From: Calonectria ilicicola
Taxonomy: Eukaryota; Ascomycota; Sordariomycetes; Hypocreales; Nectriaceae
Direction of reading: 5' to 3'
Length of the DNA: 64,000 nucleotides
Assembly: GCA_020809705.1 (NCBI GenBank)
Contig: CP085835.1
Coordinates: 3,906,001-3,970,000 of the forward strand
Part shown: one piece after another, positions 42,841 to 57,980 of the stretch
Layout of the letters: every line of letters begins with the position of its first letter
Position numbering within the stretch: position 1 is the first letter of the stretch
Translations under genes and position numbers: made by a program
Notes under the pieces: model-generated
The model's database searches: none
What the model saw: only the letters and a program-made list of their open reading frames with translations
What the model was told of the DNA's origin: nothing

Positions 42841-43499
42841 TTTGTTAAGCTGTTACTAAGTTTTTACTAAGTGCCCTTTAGCTATTACTTTAGTGGTTTA
42901 TATATATATTTATGCCTATAGATATATTAATTAGTAATTATTTTATTAATTATTTATTATATTTTTATTATATTTTTTATTTTATATTATTATTTTATTT
43001 TTTATATATATACTTATATTATTTATAATATTTTTATACTACTTATAAAGTATTTTATAAATACTTAGTAGATTCCTATATATTATATTTTATTAGCCAG
43101 TCTATTTACTTAACTTAGTAGAATAATTATTCTCTATCTTTTTTATAATTTATAATTTCCTTTACTTTTTATTCTTTCTTTTCTTTCTTTAATTTAAGGA
43201 GGGTGGTTATACTTTTATTATTTATTTACTAAGATTGTAGCTATAGCTTTAATAATAAGATTAAGAATATATTATATATATATTAGTATTACTTTAGTAA
43301 ATATATCTTATATACTTATTTTCTTATTCTCTTTTTAATTATTATTTTAATAAATTATAATATTAATTTCTTATTTTTAAAATAAAAATATTTAATTAAT
43401 AATTTAATAATATTCTTTAGCTTATATTCTTTAGTCTAGTAATATTAATTATAATACTTGGATTATACCTTTATAATAAACTATTAATATTCTTAAGCT

Positions 43500-46110
43500 T
43501 ATTTTTATATTTAGTAAAAGATTATTAAATATTTATTAACTTCTTATACTTTAGCTCTAATATATTTAAGGATATAAGCTATTACTCTAGGATAATATTT
43601 ATAAAATATTTATATTAAAGAAACTTTAATAATATTATATATACTATTATTATATATAAACTCTACTTTAGGTAATTAGGCTATTTATTAATTTAATAAG
43701 CCTTCTATATATACTTAGAGATATTTTTCTAATATTTAGTAAATCCATTCTATCTAACTATCTATTTATAAATAATATATAATAGATAATTAATAAGCAA
43801 TCGCCTATTCTTTTATAAGTTTAGTCTAGAATTTATTAATAATTAACTTATTTCTATTATTTATAATTCCTTTTAATATTTTAAATTTACATTTAATATT
43901 TTTATAGAGGATTTATATAAGCTAGGCTATATTAAGTATTTTCCTTATTAATAAGAAGATTATATATTTGGTTATATAGTATATAATAATTAAGATTATA
44001 TTATATTCTTTATTATTCACTTAAACATTATTTAATAACCCTATAATAAAGTCTATATTAATTTCTTAGAATAGGTGTACTAGTAGGGGAAGTGGCTGTA
44101 ACTACCTATATAACTTATGCCTCAACGAGCGCTCACCTTGGCATACCTAATATCTTATTATATAGTCTTTAATATCATTAGCTATACCTTTCTAATAGAA
44201 CTTACAGTTAATTAGCTTAAGTATCTTATATACCTTTATATACCCTAATCTTAGGTCATTATAGTGCCTTCTTAGGATTTCTTTCTTTATAATATATTAA
44301 TCTAAGATTACTAATCTTTCTTTATAAAAAAAGTACTTTATTTATTAAGATAATACTTTTTTATTTACTAACTACTTTATAAGCCTTCTTCACCTTCTAT
44401 TAATAATATTGGTTATTAGCTTATAATCCTCTAATCAAGTCTTTTAACTTATATAAAGATTATAATAGAAATACTATTTCACTTTATATAAGTTCCTTTA
44501 TAATAGGGTATAAGATATATTAATCTGAGCCAATAACTTTAGCTTTAAGCAAGTCCTTATAGCTCTCTATAGTTACTTCTTACTAAGTATTCTTTAAGTG
44601 CTTGTTAGTATAATTTACTACTTCTCTGGCTTATATTATAACTGTAGAGATATATACTGTGTATTATATTGGGTTAGGGGGTCCTAAGGCCTGACTCTAA
44701 TCTAGGGGTGAGAAAACCTCTCTTAGGCTAGCTTAAGTGGCTTATATATATACCTGGGTGCTCTTATGCTCTCCTTTAAAGCCAGCGATTATTTATTATA
44801 TATCTAGTAATAATTTATTAATTAGTATTAGTTTCTTTATTAAAGTAGGTAGTGTATTATAATAGGTTATTTTATCTAGTATGTAATTAGGTCTTTTAGA
44901 GAGCTTATTAGTAGGGTTTATTTTCCTTAGCTTATATTTAATATTAAAGTTAAATAATATAAATTTATATATTTAATAGGTAAGCCTTCCCTAAAGGTCC
45001 TATATAGAGGTAGATATTACTTCTATTAAAATAATATAATTTATTAATAATATAAACTTATTAAATAATCTTAGTAAATAATAGCTCTAATACTTTAAGC
45101 TTTTTATAATAATTAGAAGTTCTTATTAGCCTATAGCTTAATATTACTTTATATCTATAAACTTCTACAATTAATAAGCAATTAATTACTATTAATCTAC
45201 TTATAATTAAGATAATATACTTAAGATAGCTTTAGTTAATATATTTATCTTTATATATATAGGTAGTTTAAGGTTCTAATACTAGAGAATAGTTACTAAG
45301 TAAAAGATATATTAAAGCTTTTTTAATACTTTTTATACCTTTAAGGATTATATAAATTCTTTTATTTTATAATCTTTCTTACTATCTTTAAATAGGGCTA
45401 TAATAAGCTCTATAATTTTTAAATATTTTAAAATAAACTTCTTATAAAAGTTATAGAAGCCTAAGAAGACTTATACTTCCTTAAAATTGGTTAGTATAGG
45501 CCACTTAACAACCGCTTAAACTTGCGCTAGATCCATTTTAATCTTCTCTTATATAATAATATAGCCTAAAAACTCAATCTTCTACTAGTAAAAGGTATAC
45601 TTAGATAGCTTAGCATATAACTAGGCTACTTATAATCTTTATAGAACCTCTTTAATATCTTATATATATTAATCTTAGTCCTAGAAGTAAATAATAATAT
45701 TATCTAGATATATAATATAGCATATATCTAATAATCCAGCAAGCGTTCAATGAACATACACCTGGAAAGTAGTGGGTATATTAGTAAGCCTAAATAGTAT
45801 TACTATATACTAAAAATAACTATATTATATATAGAAAGTGGTCTTTTAGTAATTAATAGGTTTAATATTAATATAATAATATATATCCTAAAGATCTATT
45901 TTAATAATCTACTTTATTTTTATAAAGCAATCTAATAAATTACTAATTAGTAATAAAAGATAATAATTTTTAATTATTATTATATTTAACCCTTTATAAT
46001 TAATATATAATCTTAAGATACTATCTTTCTTAAGTATAAAAAGAACCAACACTCTTACTTTACTAATTAAAGATTTTATCCAATTACTTATCATATTCTC
46101 TATAATATAA
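43500..46110 (-). pseudogene. E3 pol relic: reverse transcriptase, RNase H, integrase
   Basis: Read on the minus strand from right to left: reverse transcriptase near 46110 to 45550 (an intact 61-codon piece at 45909-46094 carries LRLYINYKGLN and the KNYYLLLLISNLLDC block), then the RT thumb and a WPI-type connection, then RNase H, then the integrase zinc-binding region at about 44080-44290, with HYNDLRLGYI and CQGERSLRHKLYR. The order RT, RNase H, integrase defines Ty3/Gypsy. Every domain has stops. Confidence 0.8.
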
Positions 46111-48337
46111 TTCTATAATATCTCTTATTATTTCCTATTAATAGAATAGATTGGTCTATATAGTAGCTTTTTCTCTTCTTAAAGATTAATAATATATTCT
46201 ATTTTTTTTAATATAAGTAATTTCTTTATAATTTTTTTACTAAATATTTATATATTATCTTTTAATTTTATAAATAATATAACTTCTCTTTCCTAAACTT
46301 TCTCACTAAGGGCAGCTATTGGCCATTTATCTAGTATAAGTATACTATAAATATACATTACCTAGGCTTATTTATTATTCTTTATTAGCTCTTTTACAAA
46401 AGACTTTATATTTATAATAAAGATTAGCTTATAGTTCTATAAGCAGGTCTTTATATTTATAATAATACCCTCCTTATCTATTAATTTAGTAAATAATAGG
46501 ATATTATTAGCTCTATTAAGTCTAGCAACTTTAACAAGTGCTTACCAAATCTTCCACAGAAATCCTCTAAAATCAATTAGAAAGAAGGTTAGCTAATAAA
46601 CTTGCCCTAGGGGCTTCTTAATCCTATTATAGCTTATAAAACTTAGTGCTTTCTAGTTAGCTGCCTCTTTAAGCCCCAGCCTGGCTACTAGTCTTATACT
46701 AATAAGGTTAATTTGTATACCTATATCTATATCTATTTTAACTATTTCTTTATTAAGTGCTTAAAGAATGATTACTTTACTTTTAATAGTATTCCTTATA
46801 AAGATTATCTTTAATTTTAGTATTAAGGTATTAAGCTTAGCCTTTATACTTTCTTATTTCCTAAGAAATCTAATTCTTTAATTCTAATATTAATAACTTA
46901 TATTTATACCTTTAATTATATTAACTTAGTTAAAGGTTGCCTTATATTTTATTAAAATTAATTATACTTAAAATTAGGATAATCCTACCTATTATTATTA
47001 GAGTATTATATAATAGAGTAGCTTCTTATTAAGCCCTTCTTAAACATTTACTATTAGTAGGTGTTTAGGGTGGGGAGTTTTAAGATTCTTTACTTTAAAA
47101 TCTTTCTTTAAATTCTTGATTTTATATATATTTATCTTTTAAATACTTATAATATTAGTTTAAAGGTTAGAACTTTTTATACTTTCTTAGATTATCTTTA
47201 AATATAATCTTTTATTTTAATTGTTTTTTAATTGTTTGGCGCTATTATATATATAAGATTATAATTATTCTACCTTATAGGCTACTTTCCTAACTTTCTA
47301 TAGTAAGATCTATAGCTACTTTATTTCCTTCTTTAGGTCCTTATTTAACTTATAATAATACTAATAAACTAAATTAGGCCTATCTTCTAAGTCTTAAATA
47401 CCTAGGGATATATAAATAACACTCTATATATTAAAATAATCCATCGGCAACTACTTACCACCTTATTATAGATCTAGGAGATCATCTTTTAATTATATCT
47501 CTTAGGACTTTAAATTAATATACTTTTTATAAATAAAGTTTAAGAAATTTTACTAGGAAGGATTATTAAGGCTTATAGTATAATTTTTTTATTAGGTTTG
47601 TAGATGGTAAGAGAATCTAGTTATAGCTTATTTAATCTTTTATAAATCTAAGCAGCCCCTTTACAGACTATTCCCCAACTTTATTATATATATCCAATTA
47701 TTAACTTATATACTAATTATACTATCCTAGAGGATAGTATAATTATAGGTTAGTGGCTTATCCTAGTCTTTCCTTAGTATATAATATAACTAATCTATTA
47801 TTTTTTATAATATCTTTATTTAAATTATCTATTATTAGACTATAATTTATAATAAAGTTTAAAACCCTTTTCCTTTTATTATATATTCTTTATATAAAGT
47901 AAATAATAAGTAATTATTATACCTTATAAATCTATATAATATATCCGCTCTTTTTAGGCCTTCTTGCTCTAATCTTCCTATTAAGAAAGGCCTAAGGCTA
48001 TAAGATTTATACCCTAAGTCTAGGGTATAACTATTTAATATATACTTATATTATTATTTATTTAATTCCTTAAGCCTCTACTCTATATTTAGATCTAGTA
48101 CTTCCATTCACTATCTATTTTACACTTATTTATTAATAAAGACTAAAAGCTTAACTATTAAAGCTAATTAATTTTCTATAATACTTAAATATTTTAATAA
48201 AATATAAATTCTTTAAAATAGCTTAAATATTATATTTATATATAATACATCTAAGGGATATTTATTATAATTATTTATAATCTATATACTTATAATAATT
48301 ACACTAATTACCTAAGAAGGTATAAAAGTTAAAGAAT

Positions 48338-48511
48338 TATAAAAGTTATTAATTAAGGTAATCTTAAGAGTTATAAAATAGATTATATTATAATATATAG
48401 ACTTTAATTTAGTAAGTGTTCCTTGATCGCTTGCCGAAATTCTCTAATAGACTAAGTGGGTCATACACTACTTCCAGCCACAGTGGCGCTGGGATCCCAA
48501 TTGTCCTTATA
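48338..48511 (-). repeat. Right LTR of E3, 174 bp
   Basis: Its inner start (TATAAAAGTTATTAATTAAG) is mutated relative to the left copy, while its outer end (GGGATCCCAATTGTCC) keeps G and C. This is the 5' LTR of the minus-strand element. Confidence 0.85.
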
Positions 48512-48922
48512 TAAAGCTTTTAGTTTTATTAAAAAATTTATTAATTATTAAGTAGGTTCTTTATAGTTATATTATTAAATAAAAGCTTCTTAGATCTTGC
48601 CTTATTTTTATTACTTTTATCTAGTATATAGGATTTCTTTAATTATTTATTTATTTTTATTATTTACTTAAATTAGTAGGGGTTGGAAGTTATTTTATTA
48701 TTATTCTAATAAGGGATTCTGCTATATTCTTTTTAAAAGATTAATATAAAATTATAAATATATTACCCTAGGTATATTAATCTTTATTATATATATATTT
48801 ATTACTTTTATTATAGTATATTACTAATATAGCTAATTTAGCTTCTTATAAGGTCTAGAGGACTTATAGTTGGTTAGATTAATCTAGATTTTATCTCCAA
48901 TCTTAAATCTTTTTACTAATAT

Positions 48923-49322
48923 TATTATAACCCGGACACCTAAAAGCGGTGACCACAGGCAGAACCCTAACCAATCATAACAAGACTACCCTAGACCCAC
49001 ATAACCAACTAATAAAAGTAAAATTAAATAACCCCCGTTCAATATTACCAAAGATTGTAATAAACATTATTAAACTAACTTCATTCGATTATTATAATAA
49101 TAAAATCTTAAATATAGTAATATATAGATAGATCAGATCCTATTATAAGAAATAGAATTAATTAGCTTTTAATATAACTTGATTACTTTAATTGTAATTG
49201 ACTATTACTTAATATAATACTTCTATTACTTTATTTTACTATAATATACTTAATTATTCTACTAATAATAAACCCTTTATTTTAATTAGTTTATTAAGTT
49301 AAAAATTAACTAAATTATTATA
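48923..49322 (+). repeat. 5' LTR of E1, 400 bp
   Basis: Aligns end to end with 55425-55824 with no gap. The first about 130 bp keep G and C (ACCCGGACACC, GCGGTGACCACAGG) that are lost in the 3' copy; the inner end is AT-converted. Confidence 0.88.
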
Positions 49323-51479
49323 TATTAAAAGCTCTTATTTAATTAATTATTTATATTAATAATTAAATAATAATAATATTTAAAAAGAATCTTGCTATTA
49401 TTACTCCTTTTAATAATACTAAATTAATTATAGAATTATAATAAATTAAAAAGAAACTTATAGATATATAAGTATAATTTAAGGTAGAAAAAGCTAGAAT
49501 TACTATAATTAAAGGAAATAAAAATAAAGATATTAATAAAATTCTAAGACCCCTAATCCTAGAACCCTTTTTAAAAAAAGCTACTAATATAGTCCCCTTC
49601 CTTACCTAAATGAAGGAATACTTTTACTTCTTCCTAACCTAACTAGTAACTCCTAAAGCCTAAGTATTATATATTAAAACCTTTCTTTAAGGAGATATAG
49701 AAGTATAATTTGAACCTATTATAAGAGATTATCTAAAAAATAAAAATAATACTAATTAAAATAAAAAAATCTAAAAGATCTTTAAAAACTAGGAATATTT
49801 TAAAACTACTATTAAAGATAATTTTAATATAATTAATATAAAATAATAAACTATAAATTAATTATATAAACTTAAATAAATAAAATTTTATAGTTAGTAT
49901 TTGATTAAATTTAAAAGAATTATAATATAAATAACCTAGGATAATAATGCATTAATAGAACTTTATTATAAAGGCTTGAAGAATGAAGTTAAAAATAAAA
50001 TCTATAAGGAAAACTAGCTAGAAAAACTCTTAAAGTATATTAAAAGTATTATCAAAATTAATAAAAAACAATTTAATTAATATAAAGAACATACCTAAGA
50101 TAATAAAAACCTATATATTCTAAATAAAGGAAAAACCTAAAATAAATAATAAAGTATTATATATAGGACTTATTTAAGACTAATAGAACTTAATATTACC
50201 TAGGGGTATAATAAAAGTAAGATTACTTACTTTAACTATAGAAAGAAAGAATATAAATCCTTTAAATATTACTCTTTAAAAATAAGAAATTAATTTAAAT
50301 CTATACTAAAAGGATAAAAACAACTTAATACTATAAAAACTTAATAAACCTTAGTACTAGAAGGAAAAAAGAATATTATAAGAAAAGTTATTCTTGCTAT
50401 CATTAAGAAATATAAATTAATTATTATAATTAAGTAATATATAAAAAACTATAAATTATATAAAGTAAAACTCACTCTATAATAAGAAATCAATAAAACT
50501 ATCTAAAAAGCATAATCAATCTAATAAAAAGGCTAGTCCTACCTTCCTTATAAATAATTAAAACAAGCTAAGAAGATAGAAATCCTTATATCTATCCTAG
50601 ATATATATACTAATAAAGTACCAGCATAATAGAATACCTACACTTATAATAAAAACAGAAATAGAAAATAGATAATTAGTATTAAAAAAATAGCCTAATA
50701 AGTCAAGGAACCCTTATAAAATAAAAACAAAATCTTCCTACTTATATAAAGCAAATAGCAACTAAAAAACCATAATCCCTAACCTATCCAATATAAGGAA
50801 GATAACCCTAGACTAAATATAATATATAAAGAATATAAGAATATCTTATAGATAAGCTACTATAATCATAACTACCTTTAATATATAAAGTAAAAATAAT
50901 ATATAATATACTTCCTTATTAAAGTAGAAGATATAATTATCTACCACGCCTACAAGAGATACTTTAACTAATATAAAGTAATAAAAAGAAATCCCCACTA
51001 TTAATTTACTATATTAGAATCAAATAAGCCTAAGTTCCTCAATTATAGCAAGCTACCCTAGAATAAATATTAAGACCCCAAATATAATATCTATATAATA
51101 AATAAAATAATAACTTAATACTAAATAAAATTAAAAAATAAATAAAGCCCCTTATAGAAGAATAATAGAAACAATTAAGGTAATAACTCTTAAAGTTATT
51201 AAAAGAACTTCCTAAAAAAGCTTTATACTTTATAATTAAAGAGCAATCTTAATAATAATTAGAAATAAAAGTAAGGATTAAAAGAAAGTAATATAATACT
51301 ATAGTGAATAATAGAGCTAAGTAGAATTATATAAATCCTTAAATAATTAATCAACTTTAACTACTATAAATAATAAAAGTCAATCTATATAAAATTATTA
51401 ATATAAAAAGAACCTCTTTTAATTATAATAATAATATTATAAATAAAAAGATTAATTATTTAAAAGTCTTTATTAAAGG

Positions 51480-54300
51480 AAAAAACTAAGGAATAATCTT
51501 TAATATTATTAATATTAGATAATATAATCTAGTTTTAAGGTATCTATAGTTATACTAATATAATCTTAATATTTACTAATATATTAGCTAAGTATAAATA
51601 TCTAAGAAGTATAATATAGCTAGTAATATTTCTATAAAATATAATAAAAGATTTTAAACTTCTAGCTTTAACTAAGTAAAAGATATAAGCAAAGAAGAAT
51701 CTTTATTATTTAAAGGAATAAAATATAAGTATAAAAATAATTAGAAAAAATAAAGATAATAAATAATCGCCTACCTTAGAATATAGTTCTAATAAATTAA
51801 TAAAAGTCTTAAAAAAATAAAGGTTAAAGTAAAAGTAGATAGACTATATAATATACCTTTATAATATTAAATTTATAAAAAACTCTTTATAAAAGAATTA
51901 GACATTAGACTACCTAAGTTTAGCTAGTAGAATCATAAAATCATCTTTAAAGATAGATCTAATACCTAATTTTACCTTATTTATAATCTTAATTAAATTA
52001 AACTTAATACCTTAAAGGAATATATTTAAAATATATTTAAAAGAGAATATATCTATATTTTAAACTCTAAAGTTAATTACCTTATTATATTTATACTTAA
52101 GAAAAATAAAAAGCTATACTTTATTATAAACTACTAATAATTTAATAATATTACTATTAAAGATTACACTTTACTACTACTAATTAATAAAATAAAGGAT
52201 CACCTTTATAAAGTTAATATCTTTATTATATTAGATTTTAAAGAAGTATATAATCTTATTTATATTAAAGAAAAATATAAATAAAAAACCACTTTCTAAA
52301 CTAAGTTTAAATTATTTAAATATCTAATTATACCTTTTAAACTTATAAATATATTAATATTATTTTAATAAATAATAATCAATATATTATAAAAATACTT
52401 AAATATTTTTATTATTTATTACCTAGATAATATCCTTATTTTCTCTAAAAATAAAGAAAAATATAAAGAATATATTTATAAGATCTTAAAAGCCCTCTAA
52501 GATATCAAATTTCTAATTAAATTAAAAAAAATAAGTTCTACACCTAAGAAATAGAATTTCTAGAATATATTATCAGCCCTAATAAAATTCACATAAACCT
52601 AAAGAAAGTCATTATAGTAAAAGATTAAAAGAAACCTACTAATATAAAGGAAGTATAAGCCTTCCTTAGATTTACTAATTATTACTAAAGATTTATTAAA
52701 GGATTTAGTAAAATTATCTTAGGTATAATAGAATTAATTAAGAAAGGAATTATCTTTTAATAAGGAAATAAAATATAATAATTATTTAAAGTTATAAAAA
52801 ATATTATTTTAAAAGAACTTATTCTTATAATATTTAACCTTAATAAGCCTATAAAGCTAGAAACTAATATATCAGACTTTGCCTTAGGGGCCTAGATTGA
52901 ATAATAAGATAAATAAGAAAACCTACACCTTATAGCATTCTACTTACATAAACTATATAACCCTAAGCTAAACTACTCTATCTATAATAAAGAATTCTTT
53001 ATTATTATTAATACTTTTAAAGAATTCTAATAATATTTATTAAAAAGTAATTATAAAATTATAATATATATTAATTATAAAAATATTACTTACTTTATAA
53101 TTATTTAAAAACTTAGTGAAAGATAATTACAATATATAGAATACCTATCCAAATTTAATTACCAAATTATTCATATTAAAGGAACTAAAAATAACTATAC
53201 TAATATAATCAGCTACCAACCCAACTATAATATAAAAAAACCAAAAATATAGAAAAAATTATTAACCTATAATACTAATAGAGAATTAAAATAAATCCTA
53301 ATTAATAAAATAATAATAAAAATAAAGAAAATAATCACTATTATAAAAGTAGGAAGATTACTATATGTAACTAGAACCATTACTATAGAAATACTAATAT
53401 AATAAGTAGAACAAGGTAATCTATTACTAAGAAAAATTAAAAAATATAATTTAATACTTTTAAAAGAAAAGAAAATAAATTACCTATAAATACTAAAGAA
53501 ATATTAAATAAAATTAATAAAGGATATTTATAAATATCTCTTGTATGGCTATAAAAGTATTAATAAAACCCTTAAATAAATTAAATAGATATTTTCTTTT
53601 AGTAAGATAAAAAAGAAAATTAAATAAGTATATAAGGAATATAATCTATATTAATACTTTAAAAAACTAAGATATAAATTATATAGATTATTGCAACCAT
53701 CCTTTGTTATATAATGATTATAGGACTTAATTATAATAGATTTTATTACTAACCTTCCCTTATTAGTAGACCCTACTATAGAAGTATATTATAATAATAT
53801 TTTTATTATTATTAATTACTTTATAAAAGTAATATATTATCTCCTTTATAATAAAATAATAAAAGAAGAATAATTTATCTACCTTTTCTTTTAAAATATA
53901 ATTATTATATATAAACTATTAATTGAAATTATTTCGGATAAAGGATAACTATTTATATTTAAGTTTTAGTAAAGCTTAATATCTTTAATAGGGTTAAATT
54001 ATAAACTAAATATAGCTTTTTATCTTTAAATAAATAAATAAATTAAATGTTAAAATTAGAAAATTAAGTAATATCTATAATATTATATTAATTATAAGTA
54101 AACTAATTAAGTAGAAAAGTTATTTATTATATAGCTAATATATAATATATTTTATAATTATAGTATTAAAATAATACTAGTAAAAGCCAACTTTAACTTT
54201 ATACTAGATACTTACTAAGCCCCCTTAGAAAGCATAATTTAAATAAAAGTTATAATTAAGTTAGATAATTTAAGAAAATTATATAAAAAAATGAAAATAG
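51480..54300 (+). pseudogene. E1 pol relic: protease end, reverse transcriptase, RNase H, integrase
   Basis: Plus-strand frames with many stops still show family blocks. Reverse transcriptase has YLIIFILKKNKKLYFIINY, then LLLINKIKDHLYKVN, KLFKYLIIPFKLINI and the YLDNILIFSKN block (catalytic YLDD with one Asp changed) at about 51900-52520. RNase H has DFALGA and LHLIAFYLHKLYNPKLNYSI (52870-53000). Integrase has HLYGYKSINKTLK and IIIDFITNLPLL (53530-53760). Domain order is Ty3/Gypsy. The element cannot code for active enzymes. Confidence 0.82.
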
Positions 54301-55424
54301 AATTTAAGTTTATTTATAATATAATAAAAAGATATTATAATTTAAAAAAATTAAAAGGATTATTCTTCTTAAAGAGAGATATAATCTACTTAGTAATAAA
54401 AAATCTTATAATAAAAAGATAAAATAAAAAAATTAACTTTATATAGATTAGATTATACCCAATTAAAAGAAAAATATTAGAAAATAACTATAAACTTGAC
54501 CTCCTAGATAATATTAAAGTTCATCTTATCTTCTACATTTTACTACTAGAACCTAGTAATAGTATCTAAGTTAATATAGAACCTAGTTACAAACTATAAA
54601 TAGAAAACCTAGAAGACCAATAGGAAGTCAAAAAATCCTATAAAGAAGAGAAAAAGATAAAAAATTTGAAATTAAATGAAAAGATTATAAAGAAATAATC
54701 TAAAAACCTGCTAAATACCTTATATATTACTTAAAAATATTAAAAGCATTTCTCTAGAATTAATATAAAAGAAATCAGATAAACCGCTCTAGTTAATAAC
54801 CCTATAATCCTTAAGCAATTATACCTTTAATAATATTAATATCTTAATATACTTTTTTCTTCTAATTTATCTAAATTCTTATAATCCTAAGAAATTATCT
54901 CTTTTACCTTCTTATATAAATAATACTTCTAAATATACAAGTACTACAATTAAGCTAGAGCATTTACTAAATCTATTTTAGCTTTCTCTTTTTTTATTAA
55001 TCTAATCCTTTTTATAAGAAACCTACTTAATTAAGAAGAAAATAAGTATATAAAAGTAAAAGAAGGAATATATTTATAAATCTAAGTAGAAATACCTTTA
55101 AAATTATAACTAGAATATTTATTCCTTATGCAAAATTTGTAGTGGCTTTTTCTTTTAGCTATAATATAGAATAATTACCTAGTGTAAAAATAAGCTAAAT
55201 AATAAGGCATCTTGAAATTAAATTTATTAATTAATTTAATAATATTTTTTTAATAAGCTTTAATTATCTTAAAATAAGAAATAATTTTGGTAATATAGCT
55301 TAATATCTTATTAATACTTAAACTATAAATAAATAAAAGAGAAAGAAATATATAGTAATTATAAATAAGGAAACTAGCTTATTTATCTAGTCTTAGGATA
55401 AGATTAATAAAAGGGGAAGTATTA

Positions 55425-55824
55425 TATTATAATCTAAATACCTAAAAGTAATAATTACAGATAGAACCCCAATTAATTATAATAAGATTATCTTAGACCT
55501 ATATAATTAACTAATAAAAGTAAAATTAATTAACTTTTATTTAATATTATTAAAGATTATAATAAATATTATTAAATTAACTCTATTTAACTATTATAAT
55601 AATAGAATCTTAGATATAACAATATATAAATAGATTAGATCCTATTATAAGGAATAGAATTAATCAGCTTTTAATATAACTTGATTATCTTAATTATAAT
55701 TAACTATTACCTAATATAATATTTCCATTACTTTATTTTACTATAACATACCTAACCATCCTATTAATAATAAACCCTTTATTTTGATTGGTTTATTAAG
55801 TTGGGAATTAACCAGACCGTTATA
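55425..55824 (+). repeat. 3' LTR of E1, 400 bp
   Basis: Pairs with 48923-49322. The last about 60 bp keep G and C (TTGGGAATTAACCAGACCG) where the 5' copy is AT-converted. Confidence 0.88.
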
Positions 55825-57980
55825 AATATCTACTTTTTATTTATTATTTATTTATAATATTATTATATTATAGTTATTATAACCTATATAAATTCTATAG
55901 TATCTTAAATCTTTTATAATAGATTTCTAGCCTAGGCCTTATTATTACTTAGTGGTAATTCTATAGTAATCTCCTAGACCTTAAAGAGCTTTATATAATA
56001 CCTATACTTTAAAAAGAAAAGACTTATTTTTATAATTAAGTTCTTATAGTTATTTAGCGCTAATTATACTATTAAAAGATAATAACCTTAATCCTTTTAT
56101 AAATAGTAAATATATACTTATAGATATACTTAGATTTCCTAATTTATCCATTCTAGCCTTCTATTAATCTATAGGTAGTATACTATACTAAACTATTATA
56201 TAATACTAGCTAACTTATAGAAAGCTTATTAGAACTTATTAATCTAATTATTTCTTTAATTATTAATAATAAATTAAGGTATTCTATATAATCTATAATA
56301 ATAGCTAAAGAATTATTCTATATAAGCTTCTATTTCTATTATAAATATAACCTTAAATATAATAACTTATATAAATTAATTAATTATTATTTATAAATAT
56401 TAAGATTTATCCTTATCTATTAGAGGAAGATCTATTATAAAATCTATAGCTAGATTACTTTATAACTATTCTAGAATTAATAAAAACTTTAATAGCCTTC
56501 TCTTTAATTATTACTAGATATAACTTCTTTTATAAATTTAACAATTAGTAATAAACTAGTAGATTAATTATAATAGTTTTAGTTAAAAAAATTACCTTAA
56601 TATTAAAACTATTATATTATTATAATCTAAATAATTTTTAATAATAATATTATACTTTATTTATATAATATAAATATATAATACCTTTATATTAATCTTA
56701 CTACTAGATATCTATAATCAGTCTTAGAAGGTTAATTAATTTTTAATATTTAAAGTATATTCTAAAATTTAAACCTTTAAATTTAACTTAAATAATAAAC
56801 TTTATTTCTATTATTATATTATAGTATATATACTTATATAAATCTTATCTATAATAATAACTTAATCCTATAAATCCTATAGCTCTAGATGATCAGAGAA
56901 AACTACTATCTATAATATCTCTACCTAAGCTACCTAAAGAATAACTTACTCTAATATAATCACTTTATCCTATAGAATAGCTAATTAAGAGATTAACTGT
57001 AGATAATAGTCCTGCTCCTTAGGGTCTTTAACCCCCTTAGGTATATCCTGCTCTCTATAGCTTAGTATATCTGATGCTACTATCTTATTACTAGGTTAAT
57101 ATTTAAGTTAGAAATTATATTTTAATAATTATTTTATTTAATAATTTTATTATTTTATAAAATATTAATATTTTATAAAGTATATTAGATTTTTATAATT
57201 TATAATAATAGTAAATAAGTTATAATTATATAATTTTACTTTTTAAATATTTAAATAATATATAATTGTTAATATTTTCTTATTATAGATTAGGTAGTTA
57301 TATTTTATTAGATTTAATTATTATAAGTAAAAGATAACTGGCTAATAATGGCTTTATTTATCTTCTTAAGCTAGAACTTCTTTTAATATATTATCTAAGT
57401 AATTAATCTTAAAAAATATTAATTTATTTAGATTTTATTATTATAATATAAAAGCTTTATAAAATCTATATTTAAGCTTTTAAAAAACTATTTTCTTATT
57501 AAATTTTTATTTAAAGATAATCTCTTTTTAAATTAATATTATTAAAAGAATTAATATTTTTATAAAGTTTAATATAAAGATCTAATAATAATTTATAAAG
57601 TTTAAAAAATTCTATATACTTTTTATTATTTAAAGTACTTTTTATTTATAAATTACTTATTATTTCTCTAGATTATAAAATACTTTTTTCTTAATCTATA
57701 TAATAAATCCTAGGTATTTTACCTTTTAGATTATAAATTTATACTTCTTTAAATTTAAATATAATCTAATAATAATTAAGATATAAAATACCTTTTATAT
57801 TTTTATTAAATAATCCTTCTTTAAACTACTAGAATAAATTAATATATTATTTAAATAGATTATAGTAAAATTATTTAGAAAGTCTTATAATACCTTATTC
57901 ATATATCTCTAGAATATAGTAAGTGTATTACTTAAGCCAAATAAGTATACCAGCCACTTATATAGCCTAAACTAGGTCTA
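55825..57980 (-). pseudogene. T1 interior piece: integrase to reverse transcriptase C-terminal part
   Basis: This stretch is collinear with E2 58710 to about 60855 and reads on the minus strand. It carries the integrase C-terminal region near 56150-56400, with RNase H and the second half of the reverse transcriptase towards 57980. It stops at AGGTCTA, exactly where E2 was inserted, and resumes at 63348. Confidence 0.75.

Larger units (their letters stand above)
41160..48511 (-). mobile_element. E3: full-length Ty3/Gypsy retrotransposon relic, inserted in T1
   Basis: E3 has 174-bp LTRs (41160-41333 and 48338-48511), ends TATAAGG and CCTTATA, and target duplications TAAAG at 41155-41159 and 48512-48516. 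A polypurine tract on the minus strand (seen as CCCCCTCTTTTT at about 41337) abuts the left LTR, which sets minus orientation. Minus-strand frames with stops show integrase H2C2 and core at about 43500-44300 (YYWKG-like, CQGERSLRHKLYR), RNase H near 45100-45400, and reverse transcriptase at about 45550-46110 (including ILKKDSILRLYINYKGLN and a YLDDI-type block). Gag should lie at about 46900-48300. Between integrase and the left LTR are about 2.3 kb of extra sequence with plus-strand coding traces, listed separately. It is inactive. Confidence 0.88.
48923..55824 (+). mobile_element. E1: full-length Ty3/Gypsy retrotransposon relic on the plus strand, inserted in T1
   Basis: E1 has 400-bp LTRs at 48923-49322 and 55425-55824, and AATAT target duplications at 48918-48922 and 55825-55829. 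Ends are TATTATAAC and GTTATA, consistent with original TG and CA ends after C-to-T decay. A polypurine tract (AAAAGGGGAAG, about 55410-55420) precedes the right LTR, confirming plus orientation. The interior reads Gag with a decayed CCHC knuckle near 50224-50270 (FNYRKKEYKSFKY), protease end near 51490-51620, reverse transcriptase 51900-52520, RNase H 52850-53100, and integrase 53450-54300. It belongs to a different family from T1, E2 and E3 by LTR sequence and length. All frames are interrupted. Confidence 0.9.

Noticed and set aside
41160..48511. E3 as one member of the same family as T1 and E2
   Set aside because: Its LTRs (174 bp, different sequence) and internal order differ; only the general Ty3/Gypsy pol is shared.
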